Positions 10,101-19,128 of a stretch of 64,000 bases of DNA are shown piece after piece; position 1 is the stretch's first letter; each line of letters begins with the position of its first letter. The DNA comes from JACSRF01 sp963695505 (GTDB lineage Bacteria; Chloroflexota; Anaerolineae; Promineifilales; Promineifilaceae): NCBI GenBank assembly GCA_963695505.1, contig CAVOGX010000014.1:372001-436000 (forward strand). Reading direction: 5' to 3'. The notes beneath the pieces were generated by a model. That model saw nothing but the letters and a program-made list of their open reading frames with translations, ran no database searches and was not told where the DNA came from. The position numbers and the translations under genes are program-made.

Positions 10101-10478
10101 ATTTTGCCTGCGCGGCAGGCGCTGGTGGTGGCCACCACCGCCGCCGGGTTCCGCAGCCAGTTTGGCTTTAACCCTGATTTTGAGATATTGGAGACGGAAA
10201 CGGCCGTGCCCAACCTGATTGATGACCTGAATTGGGGCGACCCGGCTGCCTTCCTGCAATTAGGCAATTTAGGGGACGAAGTACTCTTGCGCAGCCCTTC
10301 CGACACGCTGGTGGACGGCATTACCTACGGTACAGGCGCCTACCCCGGAATCATCGGCTGCCCCCTGGTCCCCACCGCCAACAACAGCCTGGAGCGCTAC
10401 CCCTTCTGGCGTGACACAGATGATTGCTCGGCAGATTTTCGCATCTGGCCTTTCCCCAGTCCCGGCTTGCTGCCATAA
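7150..10478 (+). CDS. Secreted lamin-tail/DUF11/phospholipase-D multidomain protein, one frameshift
   Basis: The protein is about 1,109 residues once a frame break near 8885 is closed (one G missing in GCGCGC; EALVRA then continues RGVSVTVLLEG). In order: signal peptide (1-34); lamin-tail domain (about 39-190, LDVIISEVAW, DEWIELYNNT, IDLSGWTL); DUF11 beta domain (about 210-325, DLVVTKQGPATAVAGELLSY); second lamin-tail domain (about 333-480); two phospholipase-D-like half sites (HAKFVLLDG with ISSENL; HNKMVLAQI with VGSINGTE, i.e. HxK motifs); third lamin-tail domain near the C-terminus (PLISEVLYD, EFIEIANP). The family cleaves phosphodiesters in lipids or nucleic acids; a secreted nuclease or lipase role is inference. 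It holds nine ACGGCCGT copies, the densest gene in the window. Confidence 0.8.
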
Positions 10479-10483
10479 CACAA

Positions 10484-10512
10484 AGCGCCGGTCTGATAAT
10501 CAGACCGGCGCT
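10484..10512. terminator. Perfect 12-base inverted repeat after the lamin-tail gene
   Basis: AGCGCCGGTCTG and CAGACCGGCGCT flank a 5-base loop six bases after the stop codon. There is no T tract, so it is a terminator-like or mRNA-stabilising hairpin. From here to 10634 I see no gene. Confidence 0.6.
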
Positions 10513-10634
10513 CAATCGTCTAAGACCCTAACTCAAAATGTTTTTAACTCATTTCACTTACTGAAAATGTTAACTATAAATAAACCGCGCGACTTTGCTG
10601 GTTTCATTTATTTTTATGTCAAAAGTCCTTTAGA

Positions 10635-10811
10635 TTAACCGTTGCCAAATAAGTCAGCCGGATCAACTCCGGAAGGATCTTGTTGGTCCACAGAAAGTGG
10701 AGAGCCCGCACGAGTGGTGATCAATGTTTCATAAATTACCGCCGGGGCTTCATATTGTTTACGCTGCCCGCGTTTGCCGTCGTGGCCTTGTCCTTTGTCT
10801 TGCAGCTTCAT
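10635..10811 (-). CDS. 58-residue small protein, RiPP-precursor-like
   Basis: ATG 10811 follows AAGAGGAGC at a good spacing (seven bases), strong support for a gene this short. The peptide has a basic, Gly/Gln-rich head (residues 1-19, MKLQDKGQGHDGKRGQRKQ), a middle YEAPAVIYETLITTR (20-34) and a tail that starts AGSPLSVD (35-42) and ends DPADLFGNG. The Y-x-x-P of the middle, the Thr two residues before Ala35 and the Asp eight residues after that point recall lasso-peptide precursors (leader YxxPxL, Thr at -2, ring Asp/Glu at 7-9), though the spacing is shorter than usual. No cyclase, protease or other RiPP enzyme is in the window, so maturation is inference. An AT-rich stretch upstream (10860-10890) may hold its promoter. 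Confidence 0.6.
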   Translation of the reverse strand: MKLQDKGQGHDGKRGQRKQYEAPAVIYETLITTRAGSPLSVDQQDPSGVDPADLFGNG

Positions 10812-11128
10812 ATTCTTGCTCCTCTTGAGTTAGGTTAGGGTAGTCTGGCTCTACAATTCCGCTAAATTTTATAATTGCAATTGATTGAAGACCGACTTAG
10901 AAAGATTTCAAAGTATTATGGATAATGATTCACAGATTGTCAACTTTTTCATTTCCAAATATCAACTATACAGGCAAAGACTTACAATCTACATTACTAA
11001 TCGTAGCAAGGGTGCCAGGGCAGTACATAGGAAATTAGACCCAACATACAATTGTGAATACCGGCTACAAGCCTTCAACCACATTCCCAGATGCTAATGA
11101 GATCAAATAAAAACCGGTTGTACTCTAC
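10812..11128. other. AT-rich intergenic stretch, no convincing gene
   Basis: This lies between the small RiPP-like gene and the end of nrdJ. It is clearly more AT-rich than its surroundings. A 70-codon frame from a TTG (10885-11097, +) has no ribosome site or family resemblance. The part next to 10811 probably carries the small gene's promoter. Confidence 0.5.
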
Positions 11129-13450
11129 CTAAACGTCACATCCCCCCGCCATGCAGGCAAACTCCTGGGCGGCGGTTGTTAAATCTTCTTCTTCATAACG
11201 ATAAATTTTGGAAAAGTCTATTTCTGGAAAGTCCTTACTCAACTGCTCATAAGTTTCTTTATTTATTTCCATGTATGGCATCTGATCATATTGGGCGTCA
11301 AAGGCAGGCAAGAATGCCATTCCCCCGATCTTGTCTTGATGTTCCCAAATCCACTTGATGAGATCAATCACTTCTTCAGATTTATAAGTAATGGTGACGC
11401 TAGGGTTGTGTTCCGTGTAATGGGTCTTGTTTTGCAGCCAGAATTCACACTGTTCAATGGCAGAACGCTGGTTGCGGGTAACTGACCGGTCCGGCGCTTT
11501 AACCGGAAAATGTACAACCCACGTATTGGCATTTTCGCGCGTTTGCCCATTTTCTGGATCCATCGGAATTCCGGCATCGTGGAGCACTTTCATCACGGGG
11601 GTGTGGGCGCCCACGCGCACGTTGCGAACGTAATATGGCGCCCATCGGGCATGTAAGCCCGAGGAAGAATTCAACAATTGGGACGAGTTACCGGAAGGCT
11701 TGACACAGGTAGTCGCCACCGATTGGTTGATATCAAGCTGGGCGGCTATGACCCGGTTGGTTTCAATAACGATTTCCTGCAGGCGTTCCTGCGTGTTGGG
11801 GTCCTGAGCAACCAGGCTGTCCATTTGCCCATTCAGATCCACACCCAACAACCTTTCTTCTTTGCAGTTTTCCCGCCATTGGGAGCGCAATCCGGGAAAA
11901 TAGGTAGCCATAGATTGAATGGTGCCAATAATGGTGGCCAGTTCTGCCTTTTCCATCAGGGTTTCCAAAGTGTCGTCAGCGCGCGCCACGATGCTGGTAA
12001 GGTTGCAGAACTGATACGGCCGTAAAATAATTTCCCCGCACGGATTCGTGCCAAACACAGCCGGTTTACGCCGCGCTGGACGGCTTTCAACCGCGGCTCG
12101 CCGGTTAAATATACCTGGTTCGCCGCGCCCGGACTCCACCATATCTAGCACAAAGCGGGTGATCTCTGCCTGTTGCAGCTCTCGCTCAGGCCATACGGCT
12201 GAGTTGTTAGCATTCCAGCGCTGGCTGTTATTGCGCCAAAAATCGCCATCTTTGCAGTGCCGCATTTCCTTATCGTCATAGTCAAACAGCGAAATCATCG
12301 CCGTGCGCCGCACGCCGCCAGAAACGGCCGCATCCCCCACGGCACACATAATGTCATGGGCATCCAGCGGCCGCAAGAAACTTCCCTGGCGGGACAAGAT
12401 ACGCGCTCGCGAAAAGTCTAGCATCTTGCGCAGCGGTTCTGGGCCCGACGCACGGCCACCCTTCACCCGCAGTGGCGCCCCGGCCGGCCGCACCTGTGAA
12501 TAATCAAAGACCACATCTTCGCCGGTAAACCACGCTTCCAGGCCCACGCGTACCGCCTCAGCCCATCCCTCAGAAGAATCGGGGATTACAAAGTTTTTGG
12601 GTGGGTTTCCTTTTTGGCGGCGAATACGCGGAAACTGTTCCACGTACCGGCTTTCTACTGAGTATCCCACCCCGCAGCCGCTCATGGAGATAATCAAAGC
12701 CTCCACAAAGGAGTCAATGCTGTCAACGGGCATGTACGAACAGTTGTAAATGGCAATATTGTTACGCCGCGCAGCCGGGCCAGCCATGGCCAGCAGCCGC
12801 ATAGAGGGCATAACTTTCATCTCTAAAATCCCCTTGCGGATGCGGTCATACGTTTCCGGAGGTAGACGATAATCGGAAAGTTCCTTCAAGAAGTCAACTG
12901 CCCGATTTACTGTCTCAATCCAGGTTTCACGTCTGCCTAACTCGTAGTTGAAGCGAGAATACTTGTCATAAAATTGGAACTTTTGCAGTTGGGTAGGGAA
13001 ATATTTGTCAGATTCGGCAAAGGCCTGGCGTACCTCTTCGGGAACTGGACGCCGGGTGCGCATTTTGGCATGTTCCGCACGATAGAGAATGTAATGTTTG
13101 GCAGCTTCATACTCACCGGCAGCTTGCAGCGCCATTTCCACAATATCTTGCACTTTTTCGACGGTGGGCAAATCATATTTGGCCGCTACGACGTTGACGA
13201 CTTGTTGGGTGAGCTCTTCTACGGATGTATGGGGGGCATTTTCCAGGCTGGTGAAGCATTTGCGCAGGGCGTTTTCAATACGCTCCAACTCAAACGGCAC
13301 GATACGGCCGTCTCGCTTCACAATCTGTTTGGGTACAGAAACCTTAAAATAGATACTCTCTGCATTTAAGGGGGCCGAACCATTTTTACCGTTAACACCA
13401 TTACTCATTTGTTTGCCAATAACATTACTTTTCTCTTGTTGACCCGACAT
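11129..13450 (-). CDS. nrdJ: Adenosylcobalamin-dependent ribonucleoside-triphosphate reductase (class II)
   Basis: This 773-residue intact protein of the monomeric RTPR type makes deoxyribonucleotides from ribonucleotides with a B12-generated thiyl radical. An N-terminal ATP-cone (about 25-115, QIVKRDGRIVPFELERIENA) is followed by the reductase core with NCSYMPVDSIDSFVEALIIS, MSGCGVGYSVE and the active-site loop TNPCGEIILRPYQFCNLTSI. The C-terminal ACMAGGCDV supplies the redox cysteine pair. ATG 13450 is chosen because AAGGAGAAG precedes it; the frame extends 27 codons further up without a site. It lies 89 bases after nrdR on the same strand, so NrdR probably controls it. The active site needs no oxygen. 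Confidence 0.95.
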   Translation of the reverse strand: MSGQQEKSNVIGKQMSNGVNGKNGSAPLNAESIYFKVSVPKQIVKRDGRIVPFELERIENALRKCFTSLENAPHTSVEELTQQVVNVVAAKYDLPTVEKVQDIVEMALQAAGEYEAAKHYILYRAEHAKMRTRRPVPEEVRQAFAESDKYFPTQLQKFQFYDKYSRFNYELGRRETWIETVNRAVDFLKELSDYRLPPETYDRIRKGILEMKVMPSMRLLAMAGPAARRNNIAIYNCSYMPVDSIDSFVEALIISMSGCGVGYSVESRYVEQFPRIRRQKGNPPKNFVIPDSSEGWAEAVRVGLEAWFTGEDVVFDYSQVRPAGAPLRVKGGRASGPEPLRKMLDFSRARILSRQGSFLRPLDAHDIMCAVGDAAVSGGVRRTAMISLFDYDDKEMRHCKDGDFWRNNSQRWNANNSAVWPERELQQAEITRFVLDMVESGRGEPGIFNRRAAVESRPARRKPAVFGTNPCGEIILRPYQFCNLTSIVARADDTLETLMEKAELATIIGTIQSMATYFPGLRSQWRENCKEERLLGVDLNGQMDSLVAQDPNTQERLQEIVIETNRVIAAQLDINQSVATTCVKPSGNSSQLLNSSSGLHARWAPYYVRNVRVGAHTPVMKVLHDAGIPMDPENGQTRENANTWVVHFPVKAPDRSVTRNQRSAIEQCEFWLQNKTHYTEHNPSVTITYKSEEVIDLIKWIWEHQDKIGGMAFLPAFDAQYDQMPYMEINKETYEQLSKDFPEIDFSKIYRYEEEDLTTAAQEFACMAGGCDV

Positions 13451-13539
13451 GAACCTTCTCCTTAAAAAAATATTTTTTAATGAGCGCAAACCACGCGATC
13501 GCCTCAGAAGGCGACGCATGTACAAAGGCAAATAATCAA

Positions 13540-13989
13540 CTATTCGCTAAGCAAGCGATCAATTTCGTGACGAATGGATTCCAGATCATCAAGGCGTAGA
13601 TAAACAATGGCATAGCGAATATATGCCACTTCATCTAGCTCTTTAAGCTTTCTGATGACGCGATCCCCCACCAACCGGCTGGGCACCTCAGAGCGCCCAA
13701 TTTGCTGCAATTCTGCTTCTACTTCCCCGGCAATGCGGTCAATGTCTGAAGCAGCCACCGGGCGCTTCGCACAAGATACCCGCAGCCCGGCAATCAATTT
13801 GTCCCGGTCAAACTCTTCCCGTGTACCATCGCGCTTGACAAGAAGCGGCGTTGCCAGAATCGGCCGTTCATAGGAACTAAAACGCCGATCACACTTGTCG
13901 CACACCCGCCGCCGTCTCGTACCCCCACGCGCATCATGGCTGGTATCAATGACCCGTGTTTTTTTGTTATTGCAATAGGGACACTTCAC
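13540..13989 (-). CDS. nrdR: Transcriptional repressor NrdR
   Basis: About 150 residues, the usual family length. An N-terminal zinc ribbon (CPYC at the start, CDKC about 30 residues on) is followed by the Arg-rich GGTRRRRVCDKCDRRFSSYER and an ATP-cone (about 50-140, LLVKRDGTREEFDRDKLIAG, KELDEVAYIRYAIVYLR). NrdR senses ATP/dATP and represses ribonucleotide reductase genes, and nrdJ lies directly downstream. The ORF opens with TTG at 13992; GTG at 13989, six bases after GAGG, is the better start. Confidence 0.95.
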   Translation of the reverse strand: MKCPYCNNKKTRVIDTSHDARGGTRRRRVCDKCDRRFSSYERPILATPLLVKRDGTREEFDRDKLIAGLRVSCAKRPVAASDIDRIAGEVEAELQQIGRSEVPSRLVGDRVIRKLKELDEVAYIRYAIVYLRLDDLESIRHEIDRLLSE

Positions 13990-14053
13990 CAAAAACCTCG
14001 CTCATGGCCCTCAAACCCAATTATGGGTAAAAAGGCGCATTCCAATGCTTGTC

Positions 14054-14083
14054 CACCATATATGGGGTTTACTCATAATTATA
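14054..14083 (-). promoter_or_regulatory. Candidate nrdR-nrdJ promoter with NrdR-box-like palindrome
   Basis: Reading on the minus strand, TATAAT (14083-14078) is followed downstream by CCATATATGG (14065-14056), a palindrome close to the centre of the NrdR box consensus (ACACwATATATwGTGT). Both lie 65-95 bases upstream of nrdR, consistent with autoregulation. Only one clear box is visible; functional sites usually have two. Confidence 0.4.
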
Positions 14084-14108
14084 CCCCCACATTTGGCACT
14101 ACTGGTGA

Positions 14109-14312
14109 AGGATTATAACATACGCTCCGGGGCATGACAAGCAAGCTGCCAGCCAAAAAACCTTAAAAATTGCTACTGCTGTTATCAAGGAATTAGAATC
14201 TTTGTTTCAAATTCCCAAGCCCAAATTTCTCGAAATTGAACGCTCAACATTGAGGCATCTGCAAGCCACAATGCCCGAAACAGCGGTCAATATGAACGCC
14301 TATAAATGGTGA
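14109..14312 (+). other. Start-less open frame, possible gene remnant
   Basis: Sixty-seven codons are open from after a TGA at 14106 to TGA 14310. The last 45 read like real protein (VIKELESLFQIPKPKFLEIE, RSTLRHLQATM), but there is no ATG/GTG with a ribosome site. I recognise no family. The rest of 13993-14423 between nrdR and ftsZ shows no gene apart from the promoter region of nrdR. Confidence 0.25.
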
Positions 14313-14423
14313 AAAAGTACCAGATATTGCTGTACAAGTTTCCAGGATTGTTCAATTTACCCTTCAAAATCAAACTGCATGAGAGGGCTCAAGTATTAAA
14401 TTTCCATAGGCACAGCCAACCGC

Positions 14424-15576
14424 TTACTGATTATTCCGCTTGCGCAAAAAAGCGGGAATCTCCATATCGTTCACCGGAAACTTGGGCTCTTGTGGGCGAA
14501 CTCGGGCAGGCGCCTGAGGTTTGGCTGCAGCCGGCGCACTATAAGTTGACGGCCGTTGTGCAGGACGCCGTTCAACCTGGCGCGCCATCTGGCGCATGGT
14601 AGGCCCAGCATGCTCAAAACCGGTGGCAATGACCGTGATGCGAATTTCATCCTGCATCGCCTCGTCAATGACAGCCCCAAAAATCAGGTTCACGTCGGGG
14701 TGCGCCGTTTCGCGAATAATGGCGGCCGCCTGGTTAATCTCGTACAGGCTCAGGTCTCGTCCACCCGTCACGTTGAACAAAATACCGCGCGCACCATCGA
14801 TGGTCACGTCCAGCAGCCGGCTGGAAAGGGCCTGTTCTGCTGCTTCCCGGGCGCGCTCATCGCCTGAACCCCGCCCTACGGCCATCAGCGCCGCACCACC
14901 CATGGACATGATGGTTTGTACGTCGGCAAAGTCCAGGTTGATCAGGCCGGGCACGGTGATGAGTTCACTGATGCCCTGGATGCCCTGGCGCAGCACGTCA
15001 TCGGCCATGCGGAAAGAGTCCAGCAGAGACATGCGCTTGTCAGCCATTTCCAAGAGGCGGTCATTGGGAATGACAATCAAGGTGTCGACGTGCTCTTTCA
15101 GGGCTTCTATGCCCTGCTTCGGCTGCCCGCATGCGCTGCGACCCTTCAAACATAAACGGCCGTGTGACCACACCAATGGTCAGCGCGCCTTCCTCACGGG
15201 CAGCTTTCGCCACAATCGGCGCAGCCCCAGTGCCCGTGCCGCCGCCCATACCGGCCGTCACAAACACCATATCCGAGCCATGCAAGGATTCGTGGAGCAT
15301 GTCCAACGACTCTTCCGCCGCCTTGGCTCCTACTTCCGGGTTACCCCCGGAACCCAACCCTCTGGTTGTGCGTTCGCCTATCTGAATTTGCCGCCGGGCA
15401 CGGCTGCCAACCAGCGCCTGGCTGTCTGTGTTTATCGTAATGAAGTCAACACCGACGATATTCTCTTCGATCATCCGGTTCACCGCATTACCACCGCCAC
15501 CACCCACGCCTACGACGCGAATGAGAGCCGATCCTTCTGCCGCTGGCATTCGTTGCATTGGTTTTGAATTACTCAT
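14424..15576 (-). CDS. ftsZ: Cell division protein FtsZ, one frameshift
   Basis: The tubulin-like GTPase that forms the Z ring. The N-terminal frame has IRVVGVGGGGGNAVNRMI and the tubulin signature GGGTGTGAAPIVAKAAREEG. The frame breaks after RMRAAE near 15123, where one extra G precedes CAGGGC, and resumes as QGIEALKEHVDTLIVIPNDR. It continues through the T7/GTPase C-domain to the conserved C-terminal peptide DMEIPAFLRKR that binds FtsA. Full length is about 383 residues. It is the last gene of the dcw cluster, 134 bases after ftsA. A palindrome copy (15156) lies in the core at TRPFMFEG and another (14549) in the C-terminal linker. Confidence 0.93.
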
Positions 15577-15710
15577 GTCTTTACCCCTCTGCTCTGAGAA
15601 TTTTTAAACAGATGGTTTGTTGCCAAGCAGCACCTTGTACAATCCATCCACCGTTAACATTACTGGTTGCCCGTGAGCGTTTGCCGCTCACCGGCAACGG
15701 GCTACCGTTA

Positions 15711-16934
15711 CTAATTATCATCGGGCAGTAAAGCCCGTAAAATACCGCCAAAACGACGTGTCCACTGCCGCGCTTGTGGCGGACGCGGCCGGTAAGCGTT
15801 TTGACCACTCATTGCCCACTGCAATAAACCCACACCTGTGGCGAAGGCCGGGCTTTGCAGTGAATCAACCAAACCAACCAGGTTGCGCGGCATAGCCACG
15901 CGAGCAGGCACGTTCAGTATGCGCTCAGCCACATGGGTAATACCTCGTAGCTGGGCTGACCCGCCGGTTAACACAATGCCTGCAGGCAGCAAGCCATCGT
16001 AACCGGAGCGCTGAATCTCCTGCAAAATCAATTGGAACATCTCTTCAACACGGGCCTCAATCACATGTGCTAAATCTTGCCGGCCCACCTGAATTTTTTC
16101 GCCGCCAAATGGCTCGACAGTAAATACATAATCTGGATCAATTTCACCTGGACGGCAGTCACCAAATCGAATTTTGACGTCTTCTGCCACGTCATAAGGG
16201 GCACGCAGCCCTATGGCAATATCATTGGTGATGTGATAACCACCAACAGGAATCACCTTTGTGTGCCAAACAGTGCCTTGCATATAGAGGGCAATGTCGG
16301 TCGTGCCCCCACCAATATCGGCCACGATCACCCCCATTTCCCGCTCATTGGCTTCCAATACCGCCTCAGCCGAGGCAATAGCGTTGAGGACGTACTCGTT
16401 GGGTGCAATGCCCACGTTGTCCGTGCAGGTGGTCAGGTTTTGCAGAGCGGAGGATGCGGCCGTAACAATGTGCGCCTCAACCTCCAAACGAAATCCGTGC
16501 ATGCCCAGGGGGCTGCGCACGCCGTCTTGTTCATCAATGGTGAAACTGCGCGGTATCAGGTGCACAATCTGCCGGTTGTGGGGTACGGGAATAGCCTGGG
16601 CAGCGTCCAGGGCGCGCTCGATATCTTGTGTAGTGACGCCTGTGTCATTGCGGCCAATTGCCACAGCGCCTCGGCTGTTGGTACACCCGATGTGTTCACC
16701 AGCCATGCTGACAAAGGCTTCGGACAAATGATAACCAGAGGTCTGCTCGGCCGCCTCCACAGCTTTAGCAATGGACACCGAAGCCTCGTTGACATCGACA
16801 ATCATGCCTTTACGCATACCGCGGGATGGTTGAATACCCAGTCCAATAATTTGCAGTTGGCGCTCGCGTACCGCCCCAACCAGGGCGCATATTTTGGTTG
16901 TTCCGATGTCTAGTGCGAATATGATTTCTTCCAT
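15711..16934 (-). CDS. ftsA: Cell division protein FtsA
   Basis: An intact actin-like ATPase of 407 residues that tethers FtsZ to the membrane. Visible are IIFALDIGTTKICALVG (phosphate 1), the SHS2/1C insertion with GMRKGMIVDVNEAS, ADIGGGTTDIALYM (phosphate 2) and GIVLTGGSAQLRG (adenosine motif). The C-terminus (RFGGILRALLPDDN) is a plausible amphipathic membrane helix. ATG 16934 follows AGAGGT. It sits between ftsQ (42 bases upstream) and ftsZ. Notably it has no ACGGCCGT copy. Confidence 0.95.
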   Translation of the reverse strand: MEEIIFALDIGTTKICALVGAVRERQLQIIGLGIQPSRGMRKGMIVDVNEASVSIAKAVEAAEQTSGYHLSEAFVSMAGEHIGCTNSRGAVAIGRNDTGVTTQDIERALDAAQAIPVPHNRQIVHLIPRSFTIDEQDGVRSPLGMHGFRLEVEAHIVTAASSALQNLTTCTDNVGIAPNEYVLNAIASAEAVLEANEREMGVIVADIGGGTTDIALYMQGTVWHTKVIPVGGYHITNDIAIGLRAPYDVAEDVKIRFGDCRPGEIDPDYVFTVEPFGGEKIQVGRQDLAHVIEARVEEMFQLILQEIQRSGYDGLLPAGIVLTGGSAQLRGITHVAERILNVPARVAMPRNLVGLVDSLQSPAFATGVGLLQWAMSGQNAYRPRPPQARQWTRRFGGILRALLPDDN

Positions 16935-16978
16935 CACGTACCTCTTACGACAGTTTGTGTTTCACCGTAAGGCTTCAT

Positions 16979-17911
16979 TCATTGCGCCAAAAAGTAAGGT
17001 TTTTCCTGATTGCTGACACTGACGTAGGTCGGCGTTAGTTCTTGGGCCAGCAAATTTTGAATAATGGCTTCATAGACAACCAGTTTTTGGCTCATGTCGG
17101 CGCCAACGCCAAAGTATGCACGCCACCCTCGGCCATCCTGGTAGCTCAACCCTTCGGCGGGGGCGTAGTAAAGCTGCTCAATATTGGGCCGGAGTTGGCG
17201 CAGCAGCAGCGCACCGTCCAGGACATCTTGGGCAATAAACCTGATGTTGGGTTGGGCAACGGCCGTTTCCTTTGCATCCTCTGCCTTTTCCAACACGGCT
17301 TCCGGGGACGGTTTCCATTCAGACACAATGCGCAGCAGCCCAGCCGCCATACCCCGTGACGGTAAAATACGGCCGTCTTCCGTCACCCAATAATCCACGC
17401 CACCTTCCTGCCAGATAGCAATCGGCGTATCCTCCGCCACCTGAATCAGCACCTCATTCGGCCAGCGCAGCGTTACCGTTGCCGAAATCACCCCCGGCAC
17501 CTCGTTAATGCGCCCCGCCGCCTCCGAAGGATTCACGGAAAACACGTGATTCCCTCCCAACCCGCTGGCCGCCACAATCTCCGATGGCGGAATGGAATTC
17601 ACCCCTTCCACAGGCACGGTGGTCAGGTAAAAGTTGACATCCATTCCCACCAGATAAAGGGCATACACCGTCATTGCCAGCAAAATCAGGCTAATCCAGC
17701 GTGCCGAAAAAATAAACTGCTTGATTGCGGCGGTTGGCAACTGCACCGGGCGATTGTTGCGGCGGCGGCGGCGGCGCGCCGTGCGCGGCACTTGCAGCTT
17801 TGCCCCGCTTACGGTGTGGGCGGTTTGCATGCGCCGCATTTTGGGCTGCTTGCGCAACCTCTTGCCACTATTTTGGGAGCGTAAAGGTGATGGTTGTTGT
17901 TTCCGTTTCAT
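16979..17911 (-). CDS. ftsQ: Cell division protein FtsQ/DivIB
   Basis: An intact protein of 310 residues. The very basic N-terminus (RRRRRRNNRP) is cytoplasmic, then comes one membrane helix (about 68-88, WISLILLAMTVYALYLVG), a POTRA domain (about 95-165, VEGVNSIPPSEIVAASGL, INEVPGVISATVTLRWPNEV) and the FtsQ-type beta domain to the end. It links early and late divisome proteins. It starts 28 bases after ddl. Palindrome copies at 17259 (KETAVAQP) and 17369 (DGRIL) lie in loops of the beta domain. Confidence 0.92.
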   Translation of the reverse strand: MKRKQQPSPLRSQNSGKRLRKQPKMRRMQTAHTVSGAKLQVPRTARRRRRRNNRPVQLPTAAIKQFIFSARWISLILLAMTVYALYLVGMDVNFYLTTVPVEGVNSIPPSEIVAASGLGGNHVFSVNPSEAAGRINEVPGVISATVTLRWPNEVLIQVAEDTPIAIWQEGGVDYWVTEDGRILPSRGMAAGLLRIVSEWKPSPEAVLEKAEDAKETAVAQPNIRFIAQDVLDGALLLRQLRPNIEQLYYAPAEGLSYQDGRGWRAYFGVGADMSQKLVVYEAIIQNLLAQELTPTYVSVSNQEKPYFLAQ

Positions 17912-17939
17912 GGTCACTCGCTACATTGTTGCTGTTAGG

Positions 17940-19090
17940 TTAGCCGGTAGACGCCTCAAACGAAGTCTTCGACAGCTTTCTTTCTGCGTCCCGCTCCAAA
18001 GCCAGGTTAATTAATCGGTCCAATAAATCCGGGTAACTGATGCCCGTGGCTTCCCACAATTTTGGATACATTGAAATGCGCGTAAAGCCCGGAATCGTGT
18101 TGATTTCGTTGACATAAAAGTTGTCGTTATCTTTATCCAGCAGTAAATCAACCCGGCCAAGCCCGGCGCAATCGATCACTTGATAGGCGCGCACGGCCAG
18201 CACGCGCAGCTTTTCGGCCAGTTCCGGCGAAATATCTGCAGGAATAAGCAGTTCGGAATAATCGTCAGAATCCGGCTCGGCCAGATATTTGGCCACGTAG
18301 TCGTAAAATTCGCGGCGCGGCCGAATTTCGCCCACAACGCTGGCAATGGGATCTTCATTGCCCAGCACTGAGACTTCCAGTTCCCGGGCATTAATCCCCT
18401 GCTCTACGACGACGCGCCGATCATATTCTGCGGCTTCAGCCATACCTGCTCCAGTTCGTCCCGGTTGTGGCATTTGCGAATGCCCACGCTGGAGCCCAGA
18501 TTGGCCGGTTTGGTGAAGACCGGATACTGGAGTTCGGCCTCGATGGCGTCGAGGATGGCAAACGGCCGTTTCCGCCAATCCACTCTCGTAAATAGCAGCC
18601 AGGGCAGCACGGGCAGCCCATTGGCCATCATCACATTCTTAAAAATCGCCTTGTCCATGCCCACGGCTGAGCCAACTACACCGGCGCCCACGTAGGGCAA
18701 ACCCGCCAGTTCCAGCAAGCCCTGCACCGTGCCATCCTCGCCATACGGGCCGTGCAGCACCGGGAAAATCACGTCTAGCTGCGCCACTTCCGACAGCACG
18801 GCTGGCTTCGCCGCATCCATTTCCACCTGCATCAGCCCCGAAGCCTGCGGGTCGGGCAGAAGCGCCGCCGTTTTTGCCATACCCTGACCCCCGGCCAGGG
18901 CGGCCACCACATCACCGGTAACCCAACGTCCCGTTTTGGTAATGCCCATCGGCACCACCTCATACTTCTCCTTGTCCAGCGCGCCCATCACCGACCGCGC
19001 CGATTTCAGCGACACTTCGTGCTCGCCTGACCGACCGCCAAAAATGACGCCGACTCGTATTTTGTGCGTTGATCCCGTCTTTTCCGTCAT
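17940..19090 (-). CDS. ddl: D-alanine--D-alanine ligase, one frameshift
   Basis: Joins two D-Ala for the peptidoglycan stem peptide. The N-terminal part has VIFGGRSGEHEVSLKSA and FPVLHGPYGEDGTVQGLLEL; the second frame has the ATP-grasp end with GLGRVDLLLD and FYVNEINTIPGFT. The break is near 18440, where VW.AEAAEYDRRVVVEQG is restored by one extra G in TATGG. Full length is about 383 residues. ATG 19090 begins MTEKTGS. It lies between murB (38 bases upstream) and ftsQ. A palindrome copy (18562) is read WRKRPF. Confidence 0.92.
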
Positions 19091-19128
19091 AACCAATCAC
19101 AATATAAGCCTTGCCCACTGGCACAATC

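Noticed and set aside
10885..11097. 70-codon plus-strand ORF in the AT-rich gap
   Set aside because: Starts at a TTG without a ribosome site and resembles no family; kept only as intergenic sequence.
13993..14423. Cobalamin riboswitch upstream of the B12-dependent nrdJ operon
   Set aside because: I found no B12-box-like sequence or multi-stem leader; the region fits a simple NrdR-controlled promoter.
14596..15567. 323-codon plus-strand ORF
   Set aside because: Antisense shadow of ftsZ; the FtsZ frames carry all family motifs.
16077..16913. 278-codon plus-strand ORF
   Set aside because: Antisense shadow of the intact ftsA gene.
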